A DNA stretch of 25,206 bases, taken from positions 1 through 25,206 of the forward strand of contig JBBIRO010000045.1 in NCBI GenBank assembly GCA_037441775.1. The letters run 5' to 3'. Below, piece by piece: positions 6,409 to 14,553 of the stretch. Position 1 is the stretch's first letter. Each line of letters starts with the position of its first letter. The notes beneath the pieces are model-generated. The model was not told the DNA's origin, made no database searches, and saw only the letters and a list, made by a program, of their open reading frames with translations. Position numbers and translations under genes: made by a program. The DNA is from CAMTWB01 sp037441775 (GTDB lineage: Bacteria; Desulfobacterota; Syntrophia; Syntrophales; CAMTWB01).

Positions 6409-9400
6409 ATGAAGGTGTTCAGATCCCATCTCTTGATCTGTGGTGGAACAGGTTGTCACGCGTCCGGATCTCTTCCAGTCAAGTCGGCCTTAATTGACGA
6501 GATCAACAAAAGGGGACTTGCGGAAGAGGTAAAGGTAGTGGAAACAGGCTGCAATGGTTTCTGCGCCCAGGGGCCGATCTTAGTGGCCTATCCCGAGGGT
6601 GTTGTTTATATGTCCTTAAAGCCGGAGGACATGCCCGAGCTTGTTGAGGAATATTTAATTAAGGGAAGAGTTGTTACGCGGTTGCTCTACAAAGAGCCGC
6701 TATCGAAAGAAACGATTCCCTCCATGAATGAGATCCCGTTCTTCGCCCGTCAGGAGTTGCGGGTGTTGAGAAACAGAGGCCTCATCGATCCGGAAGTCAT
6801 CGACGAGGCCATTGCCCGCGACGGCTACGCCGGCATGGCTAAAGCGCTTACGGAAATGACGCCGGAGCAAATCATAAAAGAGGTGTTGGACTCTGGGTTG
6901 CGCGGCCGGGGCGGGGCTGGATTTCCAACCGGACTGAAGTGGAGGTTCTGCGCTCAATCACCGGGCAATGTTAAGTACGTTCTCTGCAACGCCGACGAGG
7001 GTGATCCGGGCGCATTTATGGATAGAAGCGTTCTGGAGGCCGATCCCCATGCTCTCTTGGAAGGCATGGTTATCGCCGCCAAGGCCATTGGCTCTAATCA
7101 GGGCTATATCTATTGCCGGGCCGAGTACCCACTGGCCATTCACCGTCTGAAAATCGCGATCGCCCAGGCCAAAGAATACGGGCTCATCGGCAAGGACATC
7201 CTGGGCACCGGTTTTGATTTCGATGTTGAGATCTACCAGGGAGCGGGAGCCTTTGTCTGCGGCGAGGAAACGGCACTGATGACCTCTATTGAGGGTAAAC
7301 GCGGCACGCCGCGTCCCAGGCCGCCCTTCCCCGCCATTTCAGGGCTCTGGCAGAAGCCTTCGATCTTAAACAACGTGGAAACATTCGCCAATATCGGCCA
7401 GATACTGCTCAAGGGCGCTGCCTGGTATGCTTCCATAGGCACCGAGAAAAGCAAAGGCACGAAAGTGTTTGCCTTAACCGGGGATGTCAACAATATCGGC
7501 CTGGTGGAAGTGCCGATGGGAACACCCTTAGGCGAGATCGTCTATGAAATCGGCGGCGGCATTCCCAATGGGAAAAAATTTAAGGCGGCGCAACTGGGCG
7601 GCCCCTCCGGCGGATGCATCCCGGCCCAGCACTTAAATACGCCCATTGATTTTGAACGGGTCACGGAACTGGGCGCCATTATGGGTTCCGGCGGCCTGAT
7701 CGTTTTAGATGAAGACAAATGCGCCGTGGACGTGGCAAGGTTCTTTATGGACTTCGTCCAGGAAGAATCCTGCGGCAAGTGCCCCCCCTGCCGGGTGGGG
7801 ACCAAGCGTCTTTTGGAAATGCTAAACGATATCTGTGCCGGAAAGGGCAAGGAAGGCGATGTCGAGAAGCTCATCGATCTGGGAAACAAGATCAAGGATA
7901 CCGCGCTGTGCGGTCTCGGACAGACAGCCCCCAATCCGGTTTTGTCAACCATAAGATACTTCCGTGATGAATATGACGCCCACATCAGAGAGAAGCGATG
8001 TCCCGCGGGTGTTTGCGCCGATCTCGTCCGGGCGCCATGTCAAAACGCCTGCCCCGCCGGAGTGGACGTGCCGGGGTTTGTTTCCCTGGTGGGTGAAGAA
8101 CGTTATGATGAAGCTATTATGCTGCATCGTGAACGCAACCCCCTGGCTGATATTTGCGGCCGAATCTGCTTCCATCCTTGTGAAAGCAAGTGTCGTCGCT
8201 CCACTCTCGATTTGCCGCTGGCGATCAAACAGGTAAAAAGATTTATGACCAGCCGGGAAAAGGAGCCGCTCCTGCCGGAAATACGGCAGAACAAAGTCAA
8301 TGCGGAAAAGAAAATCGCCATCATTGGCGCCGGACCGGCGGGACTGTCTTGCGCTTATTTCCTGGCTCGCCTGGGCTATAAGCCAACAATTTTGGAGGCT
8401 CAACCCAAGGCGGGCGGCATGTTGGTACAGACGATTCCCTCCTATCGGCTGCCGCGCACGGTTATCGACAAAGAAGTTGGTATGCTCGAGAAGATGGGCG
8501 TGCAGATTAAATACGGCGCCCGGCTGGGCCGCGATTACTCTCTGCAGGGCCTGCGCGATCAAGGGTATGAGGCGGTATTTTTGGCAACGGGCAACCCCTA
8601 CGGCAGCAAGATGGGAATCAGCGGCGAGGAGCTGACCGGCGTGACCGATGCAATTAGTTACCTAAGAGAGTACAACTTGACCGGCAAGGCAATGGCCGCC
8701 GAAAAGGTAGCCGTTATCGGCGGCGGCAATGCGGCGATCGATGCGGCCCGGACCGCGCTGCGTTTAGGGGCCAAAGAAGTTTCCCTCCTCTACCGCCGTA
8801 CCCGTGCCGAAATGCCGGCCTGGGAGGAGGAGGTTCATGAAGCGGAGATTGAGGGGGTTAAACTTAATTTTCTGGTCGCCCCCCTGGCGGCACTCTCGAC
8901 AAACGGCAGGGTTTCATCCCTGAAATGCGTTAAGATGGCACTGGGCGACTATGACCGCTCCGGCCGCCGCCGGCCAGTTCCTCAAAAGGACCAGGAATTT
9001 GAGGTCAAGACGGACCTGGTCATCTCGGCCATCGGCCAGTATATCGAAGAGAAAGAAATACTGGGCGACCTGAAGGTTGAGCTTAGCGACAATGGTTATA
9101 TCAAGTCCGACCGTCTAACGGGAAAGACCTCCGTGGAGTGGCTCTTCGCGGGTGGCGATGTAGCCACCGGCCCCTCATCGGTAGTTGAAGCTGTTGCCGC
9201 CGGTGAAAAGGCCGCGGTTTCTATCGATACTTACCTGACCGGGACCGACAGCGCCTTCTGGCGTGCGGAAAAGACCCTGGATACCTTCTTCGACCCGGAT
9301 GTCGATCCCACTTCCGATAAAAGAGCCTCTCTGCCAGTCCTGTCAGTAGGGGAAAGATTGGGCAACTTCAATGAAGTAGAAAAAGCACTGGAAACATCTG

Positions 9401-9456
9401 TAGCCATATGTGAAGCGAAGAGATGCCTGCGCTGTGATTTTAGAACCGAAAGCTAA
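6409..9456 (+). CDS. hndC: NuoF-like flavoprotein fused to a GltD/NfnB-type FAD-NAD(P)H oxidoreductase
   Basis: A 1015-aa multi-domain electron carrier.
Residues 1-90: a thioredoxin-like [2Fe-2S] domain with C11, C16, C48 and C52.
Residues about 110-525: NuoF core with FMN site GLRGRGGAGFPTGLKW (163-178), NADH site GAGAFVCGEETAL (278-290) and a [4Fe-4S] site C455, C458, C461 and C501.
Residues about 530-620: a GltD-type iron-sulfur domain (C544, C548, C583, C587, C591, C595).
Residues about 633-945: FAD site GAGPAG (640-645), NAD(P) site GGGNAAID (771-778) with RRTR (796-799), typical of NADPH-binding GltD proteins, and GGDVATGPSSVVEA (915-928).
The tail is C1001, C1006, C1009.
HndC/HydB proteins normally end in a 2[4Fe-4S] ferredoxin after the CPAGVC motif; here CPAGVC (531-536) runs straight into the GltD unit. 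One unbroken frame with an AGGAGG-like ribosome site argues for a real fusion. Confidence 0.93.
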   Translation: MKVFRSHLLICGGTGCHASGSLPVKSALIDEINKRGLAEEVKVVETGCNGFCAQGPILVAYPEGVVYMSLKPEDMPELVEEYLIKGRVVTRLLYKEPLSKETIPSMNEIPFFARQELRVLRNRGLIDPEVIDEAIARDGYAGMAKALTEMTPEQIIKEVLDSGLRGRGGAGFPTGLKWRFCAQSPGNVKYVLCNADEGDPGAFMDRSVLEADPHALLEGMVIAAKAIGSNQGYIYCRAEYPLAIHRLKIAIAQAKEYGLIGKDILGTGFDFDVEIYQGAGAFVCGEETALMTSIEGKRGTPRPRPPFPAISGLWQKPSILNNVETFANIGQILLKGAAWYASIGTEKSKGTKVFALTGDVNNIGLVEVPMGTPLGEIVYEIGGGIPNGKKFKAAQLGGPSGGCIPAQHLNTPIDFERVTELGAIMGSGGLIVLDEDKCAVDVARFFMDFVQEESCGKCPPCRVGTKRLLEMLNDICAGKGKEGDVEKLIDLGNKIKDTALCGLGQTAPNPVLSTIRYFRDEYDAHIREKRCPAGVCADLVRAPCQNACPAGVDVPGFVSLVGEERYDEAIMLHRERNPLADICGRICFHPCESKCRRSTLDLPLAIKQVKRFMTSREKEPLLPEIRQNKVNAEKKIAIIGAGPAGLSCAYFLARLGYKPTILEAQPKAGGMLVQTIPSYRLPRTVIDKEVGMLEKMGVQIKYGARLGRDYSLQGLRDQGYEAVFLATGNPYGSKMGISGEELTGVTDAISYLREYNLTGKAMAAEKVAVIGGGNAAIDAARTALRLGAKEVSLLYRRTRAEMPAWEEEVHEAEIEGVKLNFLVAPLAALSTNGRVSSLKCVKMALGDYDRSGRRRPVPQKDQEFEVKTDLVISAIGQYIEEKEILGDLKVELSDNGYIKSDRLTGKTSVEWLFAGGDVATGPSSVVEAVAAGEKAAVSIDTYLTGTDSAFWRAEKTLDTFFDPDVDPTSDKRASLPVLSVGERLGNFNEVEKALETSVAICEAKRCLRCDFRTES

Positions 9457-9476
9457 TCGATAAGGAGACGGGATAT

Positions 9477-11258
9477 ATGCCAAAACTTACTATAAACAAC
9501 AGACCAGTCGAAGTTCCCCAGGGAACAAGTGTTCTTGAGGCGGCGCGCAGCATCGGAATCAATGTTCCCAGCTTATGCTACCTGAAGGATGTACAGGCGA
9601 TCGGAGCCTGCCGGGTGTGCGTGGTGGAAGTCGAGGGAGCCAAAACCCTTGCCGCATCCTGCGTCACCCCGGCGGTTGACGGTATGGTGGTCCACACCAA
9701 CAGTCAGCGGGTGCGGGAAGGTCGTCGCATGGTGATGGAACTCATCATGTCGGAACATAATGGCGACTGCCAGACCTGCTCCCGGGGCGATAACTGCGAA
9801 TTGAGGCAACTGGCCAATGAATTGGGGATTACCGAGGTTTCCTACGAGGGAGAAAGAACTCATTCCAGTATAGACTCAAGCACGCCCGCTCTGGTGAGGG
9901 ATACCGGCAAGTGCATTATGTGCCAGCGTTGCGTCACTATTTGTAACGATTGGCAAAGCGTAACCGCCCTCTTCCCCCAGAAGCGCGGTTTTGAAACCAT
10001 CATCGGCCCGCCGCCTACGACCAACTTGGCGGGAGTCACCTGCGTTCAATGTGGTCAATGCGCCGCAGTCTGCCCGGTGGGCGCAATCGGAGAAAGGAAT
10101 GATATCCCCCGGGTTTGGGCGGCATTAGACGACCCCAAAATGACCGTCGTAGTCCAAACCGCCCCGGCTATCAGGGCCGCAATCGGCGAGGGATTTGGAA
10201 TGCCGCCGGGAACGCGGGCCACCGGCAAAATGGCGGCCGCGCTCCATCGTCTGGGTTTTGACTACGTATTTGACACCGAATTTACGGCTGACCTGACGAT
10301 TTTGGAAGAGGGGACTGAGCTCTTAACCCGGCTCAAACGTGCCCTCGTCGATGGCGCAACCGATGTCAAGCTCCCGCTTTTCACCAGTTGCTGCCCGGCC
10401 TGGATTAAGTTTGCCGAATACACCTTCCCCGATCTGCTGGAGAACCTTTCGACCTGTAAATCTCCCCAGCAGATGCTGGGTACGGCGGTAAAAACATATT
10501 TCGCGGATAAAATCGGCAAGAAGCCCGAAGAGATTTTTGTGGTTTCCATCATGCCCTGCACCGCGAAAAAGTATGAGGCCCAGCGGCCGGAGATGAACGA
10601 CAGCGGCGTAACTGATGTCGACGTCGTGCTCACTACCAGAGAACTGGCAAAAATGATCAAAGAGGCGGGAATTGATTTTCATAAGCTGCCCGACGAAGAA
10701 ATGGATGCCCCCCTGGGCATCGGCACCGGCGCGGCGGATATCTTTGCCAATACCGGCGGCGTCATGGAAGCGGCGCTAAGAACGGCTTACGAGATCATTA
10801 CCGGTCGGGAGTTGCCGTTTGAAGGTTTGCACGTCTTACCCATCCAGGGGCTGGAAGGCGTTAAAGAAGCCTCGGTGAAAGTGGAGGGACTCGTCCCGGC
10901 CTGGTCATTCCTGGAGGGAGCGACGCTGAATATCGCCGTCGCTCACGGCTTGGCTAACGCCCGGAAAGTAGCAGAACTGGTGCGCTCCGGCGAGAAAAAT
11001 TACCACTTCATCGAGATCATGACCTGCCCGGGAGGATGCATCGGCGGCGGCGGTCAACCTCGATTCACCGACAATGAGACTCGCCGGGCCAGGATCAGGG
11101 CTATTTATAGCGAAGACGAAGTTAAGCCGCTGCGCAAGTCTCACGAAAGCCCTGATGTTAAGCGAATATACGACGAATTCCTGGAAAAGCCCTTAAGTCA
11201 TAAATCTCACAAATTGCTGCATACCCATTACCACCCGCGGGGACGCTACGAAAGCTGA
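9477..11258 (+). CDS. hndD: [FeFe] hydrogenase catalytic subunit (HndD/HydA, M3 type)
   Basis: A 593-aa iron-only hydrogenase that makes or consumes H2 at its H-cluster.
Accessory clusters in order: plant-type [2Fe-2S] (C34, C45, C48, C62); His-ligated [4Fe-4S] (H94, C98, C101, C107); two [4Fe-4S] (C146, C149, C152, C156 and C189, C192, C195, C199).
H-cluster motifs: L1 TSCCPAW, with C305 as the proton-transfer Cys and C306 as ligand; L2 MPCTAKKYE (C361); L3 EIMTCPGGCIGGGGQP (C517, C521). A C-terminal small-subunit domain follows.
All key residues are present, so it should be active. The length fits M3 enzymes such as clostridial CpI and lacks the extra C-terminal [2Fe-2S] of Thermotoga HydA. 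The proximity to NuoE- and NuoF-like genes points to a group A cytoplasmic, probably electron-bifurcating, complex. AAGGAG lies 9 nt before ATG 9477. Confidence 0.96.
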   Translation: MPKLTINNRPVEVPQGTSVLEAARSIGINVPSLCYLKDVQAIGACRVCVVEVEGAKTLAASCVTPAVDGMVVHTNSQRVREGRRMVMELIMSEHNGDCQTCSRGDNCELRQLANELGITEVSYEGERTHSSIDSSTPALVRDTGKCIMCQRCVTICNDWQSVTALFPQKRGFETIIGPPPTTNLAGVTCVQCGQCAAVCPVGAIGERNDIPRVWAALDDPKMTVVVQTAPAIRAAIGEGFGMPPGTRATGKMAAALHRLGFDYVFDTEFTADLTILEEGTELLTRLKRALVDGATDVKLPLFTSCCPAWIKFAEYTFPDLLENLSTCKSPQQMLGTAVKTYFADKIGKKPEEIFVVSIMPCTAKKYEAQRPEMNDSGVTDVDVVLTTRELAKMIKEAGIDFHKLPDEEMDAPLGIGTGAADIFANTGGVMEAALRTAYEIITGRELPFEGLHVLPIQGLEGVKEASVKVEGLVPAWSFLEGATLNIAVAHGLANARKVAELVRSGEKNYHFIEIMTCPGGCIGGGGQPRFTDNETRRARIRAIYSEDEVKPLRKSHESPDVKRIYDEFLEKPLSHKSHKLLHTHYHPRGRYES

Positions 11259-11301
11259 CGGGTATCAAGTGGCAATTTGATTATAAGGATTATTAGTTTA
11301 A

Positions 11302-11344
11302 TTTTAATCTGTCCCTGCTTGCTGAAAGCAGGGACAGATTAAAA
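11302..11344 (+). terminator. Perfect 19-bp inverted repeat after the hydrogenase gene
   Basis: Bases 11302-11320 pair without mismatch with 11326-11344 around the loop GCTGA. The stem contains TCTGTCCCTGC and ends in TTTT/AAAA. No U-run follows the stem on either strand, so it is not a textbook terminator. It could end or protect the hydrogenase transcript, or be an interspersed palindromic repeat of the GGGACAGATT kind. Confidence 0.5.
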
Positions 11345-11502
11345 CAGCGGCGGCCGCCGAATTTCAACGGGGCGATTCGCCGTAGTTGCTACGTGTTCGG
11401 GCAGTCACAAAGCCACTTCTTCACTTGCAACGACTTGAGTTGCGTAACTTCATCACTCACGCATTTAATCTTTTGTAACGATGGCGTAAATACGGTTAAC
11501 CA

Positions 11503-12984
11503 ATGGACTCTATGCCTTACCGGATACTTATAGTTGACGACGATCCCAATATTAGAGAGGCCTGCACCAATATACTCCAGTCTCAAGGGTTTGAAGTAGA
11601 TACTGCCGATTGCGCAATCGCCGCCTATGAAAAAATTCAACGGCAACCCCGTTTTGCCGCCGCGCTGATTGATCTGAACATGCCGAAGATGAGCGGCCTG
11701 GAGCTCATTGAACTCATCCGCTGCCAGGATGACGAAATAATCCTGTTTATCATTACGGCTCACGCCAGTATTGAAACCGCCGTGGAAGCCACAAAAAAAG
11801 GCGCCTGCAACTATTTAGCCAAACCATTTACCTCCGAGGAATTACTGAGCGCCCTGCGCAATTCCTTAGCAAAACAAAAGCTGGCCTTAGAATCGAAAAA
11901 GATTAACCAGGAATGTGAGGAGCAGCTTCTGGAACTGGCCTATGAGCGCTCTAAAAGTAAATCCATCTTAAACTGCATAACCGACGGGGTGATCGTAATT
12001 AACCGCCAGCGACAGGTTGTGCTGTGCAATCCGGCGGCGGCACGGATCATCACGGAATTCTCCTCCCTCCTGTTGCCGGCGATGATGGACGATCTGATCA
12101 AAAGCCAGGAAATAAGAGAGCTATTCAACGAGATTTTCGAGGCCGGGGGCGACGATATAATCAGAACCAGAGAAATTTCCCTTGACAAGGGTTTCTACAT
12201 GGTTAATGCCACTACGGTATTTAACCCCAACCGGGAGAATCTGGGGGTGGTCATCGTCTTGAGGGATATTACGGCTTTAAAAAAGCTCAACGTTTCCAAG
12301 GCGATGTTTGTTTCCATGGTTGCCCGGGAACTAAGAGGGCCCATCAAAAACGTTGAGGACTACATCAGAAAAATCTGTCGGCACGGCGAAGAGGACTGGA
12401 CGGCGCAAGATCGCGAAAAAGAGGCCGCTCATCTTTTGCTGCAGACCATGACGTTACAACAGATGCTTACGGAATTAACTAGCTTAGCCGAAATCGAAAC
12501 CGGCCGTTTCACCATGAAAAGATATCCCGTTGAAATTAGCGATATCCTGATTAACGCATTAAAGCCGGTCGATGAGCTGGCCCGGCAAAAAAGTATTGCC
12601 TTGAGATTGCATATTCCCGACGACATCCAGGGTGGCAAGATCCTGGCCGACCGGGAGGCCATGGTGATAGTTTTTAAAAATCTCTTGGAAAACTCGGTCA
12701 ACTATAACCGGCCTGGCGGCAGGGTAGATATTAATGTTGAAAACGGCGGGATGTTTCTAACCGTTTCGGTCAGCGACAATGGCATCGGCATGTCCGCGGA
12801 GGAAATGGAAAGAGCCTTCGATGATTTCTATCGCGCCAAAAACGATTTTACAATAAATATTCCGGGAACAGGGCTTGGTTTGAGTTTGGTAAAGCGCCTC
12901 ATTGATGTGCACCAGGGTCTGGTTTCCGTGCGGAGCCGTCCTGGTGAAGGCTCCGTGTTCAAAGTGAAATTGCCTAAGATTTAA
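11503..12984 (+). CDS. Receiver-PAS-histidine kinase-like protein with a degenerate H-box
   Basis: A 493-aa soluble signalling protein. The N-terminal receiver (about 7-118) has D12-D14, phosphoacceptor D57 (LIDLNMP), T85 and K107. A short coiled linker and a PAS domain follow (about 150-262, ITDGVIVINRQRQVVLCNPAA). The HisKA-like region (about 264-345) reads SMVARELRGP where active kinases read S-H-E-L-R: Arg275 (codon CGG, 12325-12327) replaces the phosphorylated His. The ATPase domain keeps its N-box (NLLENSVNYN), G1 (DNGIGM), F and G2 (GTGLGLSL). It may bind ATP and respond to phosphorylation of D57 without phosphorylating itself. It has no DNA-binding or membrane segment. Position between the hydrogenase and hydG suggests control of hydrogenase activity or maturation. 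ATG 11503 has a weak ribosome site, and ATG 11512 is an alternative. Confidence 0.88.
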   Translation: MDSMPYRILIVDDDPNIREACTNILQSQGFEVDTADCAIAAYEKIQRQPRFAAALIDLNMPKMSGLELIELIRCQDDEIILFIITAHASIETAVEATKKGACNYLAKPFTSEELLSALRNSLAKQKLALESKKINQECEEQLLELAYERSKSKSILNCITDGVIVINRQRQVVLCNPAAARIITEFSSLLLPAMMDDLIKSQEIRELFNEIFEAGGDDIIRTREISLDKGFYMVNATTVFNPNRENLGVVIVLRDITALKKLNVSKAMFVSMVARELRGPIKNVEDYIRKICRHGEEDWTAQDREKEAAHLLLQTMTLQQMLTELTSLAEIETGRFTMKRYPVEISDILINALKPVDELARQKSIALRLHIPDDIQGGKILADREAMVIVFKNLLENSVNYNRPGGRVDINVENGGMFLTVSVSDNGIGMSAEEMERAFDDFYRAKNDFTINIPGTGLGLSLVKRLIDVHQGLVSVRSRPGEGSVFKVKLPKI

Positions 12985-13041
12985 GGCAACTTGGGACGCC
13001 AGGGATAGCGGCGCGAATACTTGCCCTGAAGGGGAAATTAT

Positions 13042-14460
13042 ATGAGCAGATATGAAGATTTCATTGATGATAATTACATCGAGCAACTGATCGCAGGCCC
13101 GCAGCCCGATCCTTCCGAAATACGGGACATCCTGATGAAGTCCCGGGAGAAAAAGGGTCTCTCCCCGGAGGAAGTGGCCAGGCTGCTGTGTATGGATCAA
13201 CCCGAACTCATTGAAGAGCTGTTTGAAACGGCCAGCCAGATGAAGCGCGATATCTACGGCAATCGCATCGTCTTTTTTGCGCCGCTGTACATCAACAACT
13301 TCTGCTCTAACGACTGTTTGTACTGCGCTTTCCGCACCTCGAATCCATTGGTGAGGCGCCATCGGCTGACCGATCAAGAACTTCGGGAAGAGGTCCTGCT
13401 CCTGGAGGCGCAAGGCCATAAGCGCCTAATTCTTGTCTTCGGTGAAGCGCCGTCATCTTCGGCTCAGTTCATAGCCGATACAGTCAAACAGGTTTACGCC
13501 ACCAAAACCTATAATAAAGAGGGGTTGGAAATAGGCAGTATCCGCAGAATAAATATCAACGCCGCGCCTTTGGATGTCGATGATTATAGAATCGTCAAGG
13601 AAGCCGGCATCGGAACTTTCCAGGTTTTTCAGGAGACCTATCATAAAAAAACCTATCAGCAGGTGCATCCCCCGGGTACAAAAAAGGGTGATTACTTTTG
13701 GCGCCTGCACTCCCTGCACCGCGCCCAGGAAGGCGGCATCGACGATGTCGGGATCGGCGCCCTTTTTGGCCTTTACGATTGGCGCTTTGAAGTGGTATCG
13801 CTCATAAGGCATGCTAATTCTCTCGAAAAACACTTTGCCGTCGGCCCCCATACCATATCCTTCCCCCGGGTCGAACCCGCATTTAATACCCCCTACGCGG
13901 ATAGTTTACCCTACCGGGTCAAGGATGAGGACTTCAAAAAAATAATAGCCATAATCAGAATTGCGGTACCCTATACCGGCCTGATCCTAACCTGCCGGGA
14001 AAGCGCGGCCTTCCGAAACGAGGTAATCAAGCTGGGAGTGTCTCAGATCGACGCTGGGTCGAAAATCGGCATCGGCGGTTACAGCGAAGCGGCAAAGCGA
14101 GGGAAAATAGAGGACATGGAGCAATTCAAACTTGGCGATGCCCGATCTCTAAACGAGGTCATAGATGAACTCCTCAAAGATCATTATATCCCCTCCTTCT
14201 GCACCGCCTGCTACCGCCTGGGACGCACCGGCGAGCACTTCATGGCGCAGGCTAAACCGGGCTTGATTAAAAAGTTCTGTGAGCCAAATGCCATTTTGAC
14301 TTTTTATGAATACCTCCTGGACTACGCTGATGAGGCAACGCGGAATAAGGCTGCTGGTCTGATAGCACATATGCTGCAGGAACTGGACGCCCGGACCCGG
14401 CCGCTAACGGAGCAAAAACTAGCGGAAATCAAAAACGGCGCCCGAGATGTCCTCTTGTAA
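13042..14460 (+). CDS. hydG: [FeFe]-hydrogenase maturase HydG (radical SAM tyrosine lyase)
   Basis: A 472-aa radical S-adenosylmethionine enzyme that cleaves tyrosine to p-cresol and makes the CO and CN ligands of the H-cluster. The radical SAM [4Fe-4S] motif is C88-x3-C92-x2-C95 (NNFCSNDCLYCAF). The C-terminal cluster that HydG uses to build Fe(CO)2CN is C387-x2-C390-x22-C413, the diagnostic HydG spacing that distinguishes it from ThiH. Conserved stretches such as RININAAPLDVDDYR and VFQETYHKKTY also fit. AAGGGG lies 7 nt before ATG 13042, 57 nt after the PAS-kinase gene. The partner maturases HydE and HydF are not in this window and must lie elsewhere. Confidence 0.96.
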   Translation: MSRYEDFIDDNYIEQLIAGPQPDPSEIRDILMKSREKKGLSPEEVARLLCMDQPELIEELFETASQMKRDIYGNRIVFFAPLYINNFCSNDCLYCAFRTSNPLVRRHRLTDQELREEVLLLEAQGHKRLILVFGEAPSSSAQFIADTVKQVYATKTYNKEGLEIGSIRRININAAPLDVDDYRIVKEAGIGTFQVFQETYHKKTYQQVHPPGTKKGDYFWRLHSLHRAQEGGIDDVGIGALFGLYDWRFEVVSLIRHANSLEKHFAVGPHTISFPRVEPAFNTPYADSLPYRVKDEDFKKIIAIIRIAVPYTGLILTCRESAAFRNEVIKLGVSQIDAGSKIGIGGYSEAAKRGKIEDMEQFKLGDARSLNEVIDELLKDHYIPSFCTACYRLGRTGEHFMAQAKPGLIKKFCEPNAILTFYEYLLDYADEATRNKAAGLIAHMLQELDARTRPLTEQKLAEIKNGARDVLL

Positions 14461-14494
14461 CCGCATCATGACACTGCTTGATGGCCGCGGTTAA

Positions 14495-14536
14495 AACCAG
14501 GGGAAATTCCGCTATCCGATCATATTTCCTCTGGTT
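14495..14536 (+). promoter_or_regulatory. 13-bp stem-loop between hydG and the MATE gene
   Basis: AACCAGGGGAAAT (14495-14507) pairs with ATTTCCTCTGGTT (14524-14536) with one G-T wobble and a 16-nt loop. It ends 17 nt before the GTG start of the exporter gene. No U-run follows. It could mark the end of the hydrogenase operon, or control access to the weak MATE ribosome site. Confidence 0.4.
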
Positions 14537-14553
14537 CACCTGGGCAGGTTCTA

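Noticed and set aside
11389..11763. 124-codon minus-strand open frame across the gap before the receiver-PAS gene
   Set aside because: Mostly antisense to the receiver domain, with no recognisable protein family.
13014..13032. Possible sigma-54 promoter before hydG (GG and GC elements)
   Set aside because: The GG and GC are 11 nt apart, not 10, which is not tolerated in sigma-54 promoters.
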